12,127 nucleotides of DNA from Thermoplasmata archaeon (GCA_030042815.1 JASHYY010000114.1:1-12127); one strand, 5' to 3'. Numbered from the stretch's first letter, positions 1-6,411 are shown. Notes: generated from the sequence alone by a model not told the origin. Translations and numbers: made by a program.

Positions 1-908
1 GCGCCGTCGTCCATCCGACCGACCAGGCGGACGAAGACGTCCTCGAGCGTGTCCTGTCGGGTGAGGAACGACTGCCAGGGAAGGCCGCTCTCCTCGACCG
101 CGTTCAAGATGCGCAGCGCGTCGTGCTTGTCGGCCAGCTCGACCTCGACGCGGCCGTCCGCGTACGTCGCCGGGACCCCGAGCCGGTCGCGGAGGAACCG
201 GACGAGCTCGGCCGGGGCTTCGACGCTGATCCGCTCCTTCTGGCCGTAGTCGCGGATGATCTCGCTCGGGGTCCCGGAGGCGATGATCTTCCCGTGGTGG
301 ATGATCGCGACGTGGTCGGCGAGGAGCTCCGCCTCCTCGAGGTAGTGGGTCGTCAGGAAGACGGTCCGGCCGTCCCGCTTGAGCGAGCGGATGACGGCCC
401 AGATCGCCCGGCGCGCGTGCGGGTCGAGGCCGGTCGTCGGCTCGTCGAGAAAGCAGATCTCGGGGTCGTTCGTGAGGGCGAGCGCGAGCCCGAGCTTCTG
501 CTTCTGGCCTCCCGAGAGCGTGTCGTAGCGCGCGTCCAGCTTGTCGAGCAGCTCGACCTTCGCCAGGAGCTCGCCGGGGTCGACGTGCGTGTGGAAGAGG
601 GCGCGGTAGTACTCGATCGCCTCGCGGGCCGTGATCTTGTCGAAGAAGCGAAAGTCCTGGGGGATCACGCCGATCCGGCGGTGGAGCGCGGCGCCGTCCG
701 TCCACGGGTCGAGTCCGAGGACCCGGACCGACCCCGACGTGCGCCGGCGCAGTCCCTCGAGGATCTCGGTGGTGGTCGTCTTCCCGGCGCCGTTCGGGCC
801 GAGGAACGAGAAGACGGTCCCCGGTGCGACGGAGAAGTCGATCCCGTCCACGGCCGCGAGAGGACCGTACCGCTTCACCAGTCCGGCGACCTCGATCGCG
901 GTGGCCAT
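1..908 (-). CDS. ABC-2 type transporter ATP-binding protein, DrrA/CcmA-like (partial, C-terminus cut)
   Basis: This is the ATP-hydrolysing subunit of an ABC exporter and would energise a membrane permease probably encoded beyond the left edge. Reading leftward from ATG at 908 gives 302 codons with no stop, so the C-terminus is missing. Visible motifs are Walker A GPNGAGKT (residues 37-44), Q-loop glutamine near 84, signature LSGGQ (131-135), Walker B CFLDEP (152-157), D-loop GLDP (160-163) and H-loop histidine 188. The stretch after about residue 220 resembles the C-terminal extension of DrrA-type drug or lipid exporters. The start is supported by a TATA-like box 26 bases upstream, implying a leaderless mRNA. 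The substrate cannot be read from this subunit. A long plus-strand frame over the same region is its antisense shadow. Confidence 0.93.
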   Translation of the reverse strand, partial: MATAIEVAGLVKRYGPLAAVDGIDFSVAPGTVFSFLGPNGAGKTTTTEILEGLRRRTSGSVRVLGLDPWTDGAALHRRIGVIPQDFRFFDKITAREAIEYYRALFHTHVDPGELLAKVELLDKLDARYDTLSGGQKQKLGLALALTNDPEICFLDEPTTGLDPHARRAIWAVIRSLKRDGRTVFLTTHYLEEAELLADHVAIIHHGKIIASGTPSEIIRDYGQKERISVEAPAELVRFLRDRLGVPATYADGRVEVELADKHDALRILNAVEESGLPWQSFLTRQDTLEDVFVRLVGRMDDG

Positions 909-930
909 CGCGCAGGCCTATCGCGCGGAG

Positions 931-938
931 TTAAGAAA
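931..938 (-). promoter_or_regulatory. TATA-like box of the ABC ATPase gene
   Basis: On the minus strand this reads TTTCTTAA, an AT-rich octamer in GC-rich surroundings. Its centre lies 26-27 bases before the ATG at 908. That is the archaeal TATA-to-start distance, so transcription would begin at or next to the start codon. Confidence 0.6.
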
Positions 939-1000
939 GTCTCCCAGCGACCCACGATAGGGGCCGGGACCGAGCACGGAGGCAGAGGAAGTCGTCAGGG

Positions 1001-1046
1001 GAGCCCGGGCCCCTCGCGGCGGAGTCGCCGCGGGGCCCGGGGGCTC
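1001..1046. repeat. Long GC-rich inverted repeat (hairpin)
   Basis: The left arm starts GAGCCCGGGCCCC and the right arm ends GGGCCCGGGGGCTC. They pair over about 20 bases around a loop of a few bases centred near 1023, with one or two bulges. It lies downstream of the CARF-like gene and upstream of the ABC promoter, so it could terminate leftward transcription, but no U-run follows it. Confidence 0.6.
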
Positions 1047-1047
1047 C

Positions 1048-1073
1048 GGGGGTGGGGGAACGGGGGAGCGGGG
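1048..1073 (+). other. G-quadruplex motif
   Basis: Four runs of 5, 5, 5 and 4 guanines on the plus strand are separated by loops T, AAC and AGC. This fits the usual G3+N1-7 pattern. For leftward transcription this G-rich strand is the template. Confidence 0.55.
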
Positions 1074-1267
1074 ACCTCCGGCACACCGCGGTCCCCTCCC
1101 ATCGCGCGTCCCTTCGGCCACGGCCCGCAGGCCGTCCTCGGCACCCGGGACGCCGACACGCGGAGGGATTCGACCTCCCCCCAGGGTCCGACCGGTCCGT
1201 TCCGTTCGTCCACGGAGAGGAGACGGCGGGGAGACTATTTGATTATAGTAACGTTACATCCGTTAAA

Positions 1268-2098
1268 TCACGGAATTCGGGGACCGGGGGCTTGTCCGAA
1301 GAGAGCCAGCGCGAGCCGTCCTTGCTCGGTGAGCTCGACCCGGGCCCGGGGGCCGGGCGACTCCGACCGGACGAATCCCCAGCGGTACTCGAGGGGCTCG
1401 AGGCGGCGGCGCAGGCGTCCGTGCTGCGCCTGCGGGCTCGGCGCGGGCTCCCCTCCGGGCCCGGTGCGGTCGAGGCCGAGTTCCCGGATCAGCTCCCGCT
1501 TGCGGAGCGCGCCTCCGCGGCGCGCGAGCGCCTCGAGGACCGCGACCAGGTCGGGCGCGGGCGCCCGGAGCTCGTAGACGCCGACCGCGTCGACCCGGTC
1601 GACTACGTCACGGACGGTGGAGACCTTCGGCGCCCGGTCCGAGTACCAGGCGCGCGAGACCTGGACGTAGTACGGTTCCCCCTTCCACAGCATGCAGGCG
1701 AGGGTCCCCGCGATCGCGGTGATCTTCGTCCCGGTGGAGACGTTGACCCGGATCGGCAGCACGTGCGACGCGTGCCGGTCGGTGCGGCGTTCCGCCTCGA
1801 AGATCGCGCGCAAGGAGCCGAGCGCCCCGAAGACGTCCCAGAGCTCGGTCCGCACCACGCGTACGTCGATCGGCCAGGGCGCCCGCTCCAAGCGCCGGAC
1901 GACCTCGGCAACGAACGGGCCCGCGGCGTCCCGCTCGGCTCGAGTGAGCAGGTAGACCCGGTCGGCCCGTTCGCGGAAGAGCGGCTCGGTGATCCGCTCG
2001 ACCTCGAACCCGACCGGGGCTACGTGGACCCGAGCCCGGGGGTCACCGGGCGGCGGGCCGGCGGCGGACGCCGGTCGTCGTCGGGGGGCGGCGGGCAC
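1268..2098 (-). CDS. CARF-like / winged-helix regulator (HFX_2341/DUF6293-like)
   Basis: The 276-residue product has two parts. Residues about 23-160 resemble the Rossmann-like, CARF-related domain of the archaeal HFX_2341 (DUF6293) family: a first strand VHVAPVGFE (24-32) and the CARF-type glycine motif NVSTGTK (119-125) followed by a hydrophobic helix. Residues about 182-265 look like a winged helix-turn-helix (LVAVLEALARRGG, then RELIRELGL). By family knowledge, CARF domains bind cyclic oligonucleotides or other nucleotides; here ligand binding and DNA binding are inferred. GTG at 2098 is the only usable start after the in-frame TAA at 2123-2125. The first 22 residues are Pro/Ala/Arg-rich and atypical, so the mature start is uncertain. 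It is divergent from the MTHFR-like gene, and no CRISPR array or cas gene is nearby. Confidence 0.72.
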   Translation of the reverse strand: MPAAPRRRPASAAGPPPGDPRARVHVAPVGFEVERITEPLFRERADRVYLLTRAERDAAGPFVAEVVRRLERAPWPIDVRVVRTELWDVFGALGSLRAIFEAERRTDRHASHVLPIRVNVSTGTKITAIAGTLACMLWKGEPYYVQVSRAWYSDRAPKVSTVRDVVDRVDAVGVYELRAPAPDLVAVLEALARRGGALRKRELIRELGLDRTGPGGEPAPSPQAQHGRLRRRLEPLEYRWGFVRSESPGPRARVELTEQGRLALALFGQAPGPRIP

Positions 2099-2230
2099 GC
2101 GGCGGGCAGGGCGGTCGGTGCCTTAGCCGTACGGTACGCCCGGGGAGCACCGCTCCCGGCCCGCCGAACAGGATTGCTCCCGGAGACCTGTCCTTGCGCC
2201 CTTCGCAACCGGCGGGTCGGAACGAAACTC

Positions 2231-2236
2231 TTTATC
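2231..2236 (+). promoter_or_regulatory. TATA-like box (TTTATC) of the MTHFR-like gene
   Basis: CTCTTTATCGG, preceded by GAAA resembling a BRE, stands out in the GC-rich 175-base divergent gap (2099-2273). It is 41 bases before the GTG at 2274, which would give a leader of roughly 15 bases. For the opposite CARF-like gene only a weak CTAAGG (2121-2126, minus) sits at the right distance. Confidence 0.45.
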
Positions 2237-2273
2237 GGATCCGGGGTCCGGAAACGGGGCGGCTCGGACCCAC

Positions 2274-3254
2274 GTGACGAACTCTCGACCCTTCGAGGAA
2301 GCGCTCGCTGCCGAGCCCCTCTTCTTTGAGCCTGTACCGCCGCCGTCGCGCATCCAGGTCCACCGTCTCGAGGAGCGCCTCGCCGCGCTCGTTCGGCTGG
2401 TCCGAGAGGTCCCGCGCGTCGACGCGATCGATGTGCCGGAACTCGTGGACGAGAACCACGAGGGGAAGCCGCACTACCGCTCCGCCGACGTCCGCGCGTT
2501 CGCGCGGGCGCTCGAGGAGCGGTCGGGTCGGCCCGCGGTCGTCAACAAGGTGGTGGCGTACCTCGCGGCCGAGCACGGCGTGGACCGCTGGGCGGAAGAG
2601 ACGGTCGGTCTCGGGCTACGGTACGCGGTGCTCGTCGGGGGGGCGAGCCGCTACATCCCGTACCCGGGGCCCTCCGTCGTGGACGCGGATCGCGTTTGCC
2701 GCCCGATCTTCCGCCGGGTCGGCGGCGCCGTGGGCAACATCGCGATCCCTCCGCGGACGGGCGAGGCGCACCGGATGCTCTCGAAGACCCGGGTCGGGGC
2801 GACGTTCTTCACGACGCAGATCGTCTTCGACTCGGAACAGGTCCTTCCGATGCTGCGGCAGTACGACCTGCTCTGCCGCCAGGCCGCGCTTCCGCCCGCG
2901 ACGGTCCTGCTGAGCTTTGCTCCGATCGCGGACGAGGACGACATCGAGTTCGTCCGCTGGCTCGGAGCCGACCTCTCGGACGCGGCGGAACGGGCGATCC
3001 TCGAAGGCGACGACGCGGAGACCGTGCGGCGCAGCGAGGAGCGGGCGCTCGAGGTCTGGTCCGCCGTGCGGGAGGGGGTCGCGCGGGAGCAGGTCGAGGT
3101 CCCTCTCGGGGTGAACGTCGAGCAGGTCTCGGCCCGGCATCTCGAGCCGGCGGGCCATCTCCTCCACGAGTTCGCCCGCCGGCTCTCGAGCGCGAACCGG
3201 CCCGTTCCGGCCGCTGTCGGGCCCGAGCGGTCGCCCGATCGACCTAGGCCCTAG
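2274..3254 (+). CDS. Methylenetetrahydrofolate reductase-like TIM-barrel protein
   Basis: The 326-residue protein resembles the MTHFR (MetF) family of flavin-dependent TIM-barrel reductases, which reduce methylene-tetrahydrofolate to methyl-tetrahydrofolate for methionine synthesis. The N-terminal FFEPVPPPS (17-25) matches the MetF FEFFPP strand, with Glu19 at the place of the catalytic glutamate. IPPRTGEAHRML (158-169) and ATFFTTQIVFD (176-186) match the conserved barrel region, with Gln182 at the substrate glutamine position. The MetF LRGD motif, whose aspartate contacts the flavin, reads LVGGASR here (120-126), so flavin or substrate use may differ. The last 30 residues are a low-complexity tail. 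GTG is taken as start because a TATA-like box precedes it. The final 11 bases overlap the convergent M29-like gene. The superfamily is fairly sure; the exact reaction is not. Confidence 0.62.
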   Translation: MTNSRPFEEALAAEPLFFEPVPPPSRIQVHRLEERLAALVRLVREVPRVDAIDVPELVDENHEGKPHYRSADVRAFARALEERSGRPAVVNKVVAYLAAEHGVDRWAEETVGLGLRYAVLVGGASRYIPYPGPSVVDADRVCRPIFRRVGGAVGNIAIPPRTGEAHRMLSKTRVGATFFTTQIVFDSEQVLPMLRQYDLLCRQAALPPATVLLSFAPIADEDDIEFVRWLGADLSDAAERAILEGDDAETVRRSEERALEVWSAVREGVAREQVEVPLGVNVEQVSARHLEPAGHLLHEFARRLSSANRPVPAAVGPERSPDRPRP

Positions 3255-4434
3255 GCCGGGACCCGACGCGCGCCGGCCGCCCCGAGACCCACCACGGTCG
3301 TCCGTCGACCTCGAGGTCCGGACCGCTCAGGGTCGAGAGGAAGGAAAAGCGCGCTCGGTGCCGGCCGCCGAAGGATCGGTTGTCGCCGAGCACCAGCCCC
3401 ACCGTCCCCGCCGCGAGCTCGTCCAGCTCGGGGCCCCGCGCGACCGCCGGGTTGAGGCCGAACGTGAGGGCGCCCGCCCCGTCCCGGCCGCGTCCTCCGC
3501 GCGCATAGGCGGCGGCGAACGCCGCCCCGCCCCGGTCGAACGAGTACTCGGTCAACCGTCCGCGCGCGAAGACGAATCGGGCCCCCTCGAGGACCGGCGG
3601 GTCCCCGAACCGGTCGTAGACCGGGCGGTTGGCCTCCCAGACCCCGTCCGCGACCCCCTCTCCGAGCGGGAAGACCGCTCGCCCCGTCGGGACCCGCACC
3701 CAGACCTTCCCGCGAGCCCGGTCGCGGCCGTCGAGGCGCCCGTCCTCGACGACCCCGGCGCCCGGGAGAAGCCCGACCGTGAGGTCGGTCCCGTTCGGAT
3801 GGCGCACGCGGACCCGGTGGGCCCGCGCGAGGCGGCGGACGATCGGACGGGCGACCCGGGCGAGCCGGTCGGGAGCGACCCGGCTCGCCCGGAGGACGTC
3901 CTTCTCCCAGTGGGCCAGGTCGACTCCGTAGAGGTCCGCCGCGGTCGCGGTGACTCCGCCGACGGCGACCCGCGCCGCCCGCAGCCCGCCGCGACGGGCC
4001 GCACGCCACCAGCCCGGGCCGTGCCGCGCGACCACCGTCTCGAGGTCGGCGCGCTCGAGGGCGAAGAGCCGGGGGAACGCTTCCGGGCCGGGGAGGTAGA
4101 CGTACGCGTCGCTGCGCCGTGCGAGCGCGGGGGAGGCCGCCGGGAGCTCCCGACCGGCGACTCGGGACAGCGAGCGGAAGAACGCTTCCTCGTCCTCGAC
4201 CACGAGGGACGGGTCGGCGAGGAGGCGGCGGGCCTCGACCACGAACGCGCGCGCCCACGGGAGCGCGTGCCCCCACGTCTCGACGGTGACGGTCTCCCCG
4301 GGGCGGAGGCCCAGGTACGGCCCGAGCACGGTGCGGGCGAGCCGGTCCTCGGGCCGGTCACGGCCCGAGCGCCGCGGGTGGACGCGCCGTGCTCCTACCG
4401 GCCGCCGCACGCGAGGTCGGGCGGGTCGGACCAT
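3244..4434 (-). CDS. Aminopeptidase T (M29)-like protein, metal ligands apparently lost
   Basis: This 396-residue soluble protein resembles the M29 (AmpS/aminopeptidase T) fold. It starts the domain with LGPYLGLRPGETVTVE (37-52), has VTATAADLYGVDL (161-173) and the family-typical GTDL (215-218), then LNP (327-329), GTVGLVLGDN (343-352) and GG (356-357). Active M29 enzymes hold two metals with glutamates in the GEVF and GE segments and with histidines and an aspartate in GTvH and iHwD. At these places this protein has GRAVF (251-255), LTFGLNP (323-329), GTVGL and FSFLS (363-367), so the ligands seem absent. It may be a non-peptidase with another role. ATG at 4434 is preferred over the longer frame to 4632, because a TATA-like box lies 29 bases upstream and the extension is Arg/Pro-rich. 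It follows the nickel permease gene on the same strand but has its own promoter. Confidence 0.65.
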   Translation of the reverse strand: MVRPARPRVRRPVGARRVHPRRSGRDRPEDRLARTVLGPYLGLRPGETVTVETWGHALPWARAFVVEARRLLADPSLVVEDEEAFFRSLSRVAGRELPAASPALARRSDAYVYLPGPEAFPRLFALERADLETVVARHGPGWWRAARRGGLRAARVAVGGVTATAADLYGVDLAHWEKDVLRASRVAPDRLARVARPIVRRLARAHRVRVRHPNGTDLTVGLLPGAGVVEDGRLDGRDRARGKVWVRVPTGRAVFPLGEGVADGVWEANRPVYDRFGDPPVLEGARFVFARGRLTEYSFDRGGAAFAAAYARGGRGRDGAGALTFGLNPAVARGPELDELAAGTVGLVLGDNRSFGGRHRARFSFLSTLSGPDLEVDGRPWWVSGRPARVGSRPRA

Positions 4435-4439
4435 CTCGA

Positions 4440-4449
4440 CGCCTAGGCG
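4440..4449. promoter_or_regulatory. 10-bp palindrome CGCCTAGGCG next to the M29-like start
   Basis: This perfect palindrome lies 5 bases before the ATG at 4434, between it and the TATA-like box, where a repressor would cover the transcription start. The core CCTAGG recurs twice at the 3' end of the same gene. Confidence 0.3.
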
Positions 4450-4460
4450 CGCCCCGGCCC

Positions 4461-4466
4461 TTATCC
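4461..4466 (-). promoter_or_regulatory. TATA-like box of the M29-like gene
   Basis: On the minus strand this reads GGATAA within ACGGATAAGGG, centred 29 bases before the ATG at 4434, the spacing of a leaderless archaeal promoter. Confidence 0.5.
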
Positions 4467-4497
4467 GTCTCGGGTCTCCCGACCCGCATGGGAAATA

Positions 4498-4525
4498 GGA
4501 CCCTCCGCGGCCGCGCGGAGGGTCC
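4498..4525 (-). terminator. Perfect 12-bp hairpin downstream of the nickel permease gene
   Basis: Stem GGACCCTCCGCG (4498-4509) pairs perfectly with CGCGGAGGGTCC (4514-4525) around a 4-base loop. It begins 18 bases after the permease stop and is followed on the minus strand by TATTTCC. It probably ends or stabilises the permease mRNA and separates it from the M29-like gene, though the U-rich tail is weak. Confidence 0.55.
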
Positions 4526-4543
4526 GTGCACCGACCGCCGACG

Positions 4544-5731
4544 TCAGTGCGCTGGCTCCATCGGCGAGGCCGGCACCGCCGACGGCGCGGGCGCCGCCTC
4601 GGTGGGCGGGCCTCTGGGACCCCCGAACCCAATCTCCTCGTAGTGCATGAGCCGGTAGAAGATCATCGCGCCGATCCAGGTGAAGATGAACAGGCAGACG
4701 ATCCCGATCCCGATCCATCCCCAGATCTCGATCCCGTCCGGGCCGTTCGCGTTGTTCATCCAGTTCATCGTGTTCCAGAACCCGAAGGGCCCGCCGCTGA
4801 GGTTGAACTCGCTCGCGAAGACTCCCAGGATCTCGATCGTCCCGATGATGAAGGCGACCATCACGGAGATCAGCGTCAGCGTGAGGTTGTAGAACACCTT
4901 GCGGATCGGCTTCGCAAACGCCCACCCGTAGGCGTAGCGCATGCTGAGCCCGTCGGAGGTGTCCGTGAGGACCATTCCGCAGGCGAACATGAACGGCAGG
5001 ATCAGCACCGCCCAGAGCGGGAAGTTCGCGGACGACGTGCCGACCGTCACCGTGATCGCGATGAGGGTGACCTCGGTCGCGGTGTCGAAGCCGAGCCCGA
5101 ACAGCACCCCGACCGGGTAGATCTGCCAGGGCTTGTTGACGATCTTGAACAGCCAGTTGAAGTAGCGGTTCATGAAGCCGCGGCTGTTGAGCTGCTTTTC
5201 GAGCCGCTCGTTGTCGATCGTTCCGGCCCGCATCTGCCGGAAGATGAGGTAGACCTCCCAGAAGATCAGGAGGTTGATGAACGCAATGATGTAGAGGAAG
5301 CCGCCCGAGATCGCCGTTCCCAGGATCGACCCCACGCTCTGGAACGTCGGGTAGGCGCTGATGATGAATCGCGCCGCGACGACGAGTCCGACCAGCATGC
5401 CCATCACGATCGTGGAGTGACCCAGCGAGAACCAGGTCCCGACCGTGTACGGCTTCTGGCCGTCCTGCAGGAGCTTTCGTGTCGTATTGTCGATCGCGCA
5501 GATGTGGTCCGCGTCGACCCCGTGTCGGAGGCCCAGCGTGTAGGCGAGCACCCCGAGCCCGATGAAGATCCCCCACGTCCGCCCAATCCAGAAGGTGGCG
5601 AACAGCCCGAAGACGGTACACACGATGATGCCGCAGTAGATCAGCGCGGCACCACGTTTTTCCCTCTTATCCAGAGTGAACGGATTCCCCTTGGGCACCA
5701 CTCCCACCGGCATCGAATCTGGCGCGGACAT
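4544..5731 (-). CDS. NiCoT family nickel/cobalt permease (HoxN/NixA type)
   Basis: This 395-residue membrane protein imports Ni2+ or Co2+ across the cytoplasmic membrane. It carries the family signature RHGVDADHICAIDN, which contains the H-X4-DH metal motif (His70, Asp75, His76) in an early membrane helix. It also has LGHSTIV (103-109) and GLGFDTATE (212-220). Several further hydrophobic segments agree with the roughly eight-helix topology of the family. The C-terminal 30 residues are Pro/Ala-rich. ATG at 5731 is preferred over TTG at 5734 because a TATA-like box lies 25-26 bases upstream. It is divergent from nikR, which suggests nickel-dependent repression and nickel as the main substrate. 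Two sampled 60-base lines are about 57% G+C, against 77% in a line of the neighbouring M29-like gene. Confidence 0.95.
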   Translation of the reverse strand: MSAPDSMPVGVVPKGNPFTLDKREKRGAALIYCGIIVCTVFGLFATFWIGRTWGIFIGLGVLAYTLGLRHGVDADHICAIDNTTRKLLQDGQKPYTVGTWFSLGHSTIVMGMLVGLVVAARFIISAYPTFQSVGSILGTAISGGFLYIIAFINLLIFWEVYLIFRQMRAGTIDNERLEKQLNSRGFMNRYFNWLFKIVNKPWQIYPVGVLFGLGFDTATEVTLIAITVTVGTSSANFPLWAVLILPFMFACGMVLTDTSDGLSMRYAYGWAFAKPIRKVFYNLTLTLISVMVAFIIGTIEILGVFASEFNLSGGPFGFWNTMNWMNNANGPDGIEIWGWIGIGIVCLFIFTWIGAMIFYRLMHYEEIGFGGPRGPPTEAAPAPSAVPASPMEPAH

Positions 5732-5752
5732 CAACCACCGAGCGATAGGGGG

Positions 5753-5760
5753 GTTATTAG
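5753..5760 (-). promoter_or_regulatory. TATA-like box of the nickel permease gene
   Basis: On the minus strand this reads CTAATAAC, centred 25-26 bases before the ATG at 5731, which suggests a leaderless transcript. Confidence 0.55.
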
Positions 5761-5791
5761 GTGTTTATGTAAAAAATAAAAAACGTAACAC
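5761..5791. promoter_or_regulatory. Candidate NikR operator, imperfect inverted repeat
   Basis: GTGTTTA (5761-5767) and GTAACAC (5785-5791) form an inverted repeat matching at 6 of 7 positions, separated by 17 mostly A/T bases. From memory, a Geobacter NikR recognises GTGTTAC-N13/14-GTAACAC; one half-site here is identical but the spacer is 3-4 bases longer. It lies directly upstream of the permease TATA box, between permease and nikR. Confidence 0.45.
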
Positions 5792-5868
5792 TGGGCGGGG
5801 CCCGAGGGAAATTCCGCCAGTCGAAGGTAGCGTTATCTGAATCCGGTCGACTGACCCCGAGCGGAAGG

Positions 5869-6411
5869 ATGCCGAGCCGAAGGAATCCGGGTCAGGTACC
5901 ACCGGAGCCGGCGACCTCGGGTCCGGGGGAGGCGCGGCATCACAAGCCGGCGGGGGACTACGTCGTCCGGCTGGGCGTCTCCCTCGAACCGAGCCTGTTG
6001 AGGCTCCTCGACGCCTGGGTGAAGGAACGGAACTCCCCGAGCCGCTCCGACGCGATCCGCGCGCTGATCCGCAAGGAGCTCTCGGAGCACAAGCTGGCGG
6101 ACCCCCGCTCCGATGCGGTCGCGACGGTGATGCTCATCTATCGTCACGACACGCCGAACCTCCTCGAGCGGATCGCCGAGACCGAGCACCGCTGGGGCGG
6201 TCACATTCGCGCCTCGTCCCACGTCCACCTGGAACACGGGTCCTGCCTGCAGATCATCGCGCTCGCGGGGCAGAGGCAAGAGGTGGTCAACGCCGCCGAG
6301 GACCTGCGCGGAGTCCACGGGATCGCCTACGGCAGCTACTCGCTCGGGACCCCGGCGGTCGCGGGCGGGGCGACCGGACACCACCATCCGCATCGGGCGG
6401 CGTCGACCTAG
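5869..6411 (+). CDS. nikR: Nickel-responsive transcriptional regulator NikR
   Basis: This 180-residue repressor senses Ni2+ and shuts off nickel uptake genes. A ribbon-helix-helix DNA-binding domain spans about residues 31-71 (strand YVVRLGVSL, then two helices around SPSRSDAIRALIRKEL). The ACT-like C-terminal domain follows from about 83. All four nickel ligands are recognisable by alignment with E. coli NikR: His107, His118, His120 and Cys126, matching His76, His87, His89 and Cys95. Two additions are unusual: about 30 residues before the ribbon-helix-helix, so a later start is possible, and a C-terminal His-rich tail HHHPH (171-175). A weak TATA-like TTATC (5833-5837) precedes it, and GGAAGG abuts the ATG. 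The divergent NiCoT permease is its obvious target, and it may also repress itself. Confidence 0.95.
   Translation: MPSRRNPGQVPPEPATSGPGEARHHKPAGDYVVRLGVSLEPSLLRLLDAWVKERNSPSRSDAIRALIRKELSEHKLADPRSDAVATVMLIYRHDTPNLLERIAETEHRWGGHIRASSHVHLEHGSCLQIIALAGQRQEVVNAAEDLRGVHGIAYGSYSLGTPAVAGGATGHHHPHRAAST

Larger units (their letters stand above)
909..1267. other. Intergenic region with hairpin, G-rich tract and AT-rich island
   Basis: This 359-base gap lies between two minus-strand genes. From left to right it holds the ABC gene's TATA box (931-938), a long GC hairpin (1001-1046), a G-quadruplex motif (1048-1073), a small hairpin (stem ACGGCC/GGCCGT, 1120-1135) and an AT-rich island (about 1235-1268) containing the palindrome GTAACGTTAC at 1248-1257. 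The small open frames here encode Pro/Arg/Gly-rich low-complexity peptides and do not look like genes. It could be a terminator plus spacer, or encode a structured RNA. Confidence 0.5.

Noticed and set aside
1170..1200. Possible tRNA T-arm (GGGATTCGACCTCCC)
   Set aside because: The loop resembles TTCGANN, but the closing pair is A-T instead of G-C and no matching acceptor strand or anticodon arm lies upstream.
995..1213. Small minus-strand frame starting at GTG 1213, near a TATA-like island
   Set aside because: The peptide is Pro/Arg/Gly-rich, has no ribosome binding site or known motif, and runs through the hairpin and G-rich tract.
123..1577. Long plus-strand open frame of 484 codons
   Set aside because: It is the antisense shadow of the ABC ATPase and CARF-like genes in GC-rich DNA. 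It crosses the structured gap and encodes charged low-complexity sequence without recognisable motifs.
4435..4632. N-terminal extension of the M29-like frame by 66 residues
   Set aside because: It is Arg/Pro-rich, runs through the terminator hairpin into the permease gene, and lies upstream of a good leaderless promoter for ATG 4434.
4526..5779. Plus-strand open frame of 417 codons
   Set aside because: It is antisense to the well-supported NiCoT permease and contains only charged repetitive sequence.
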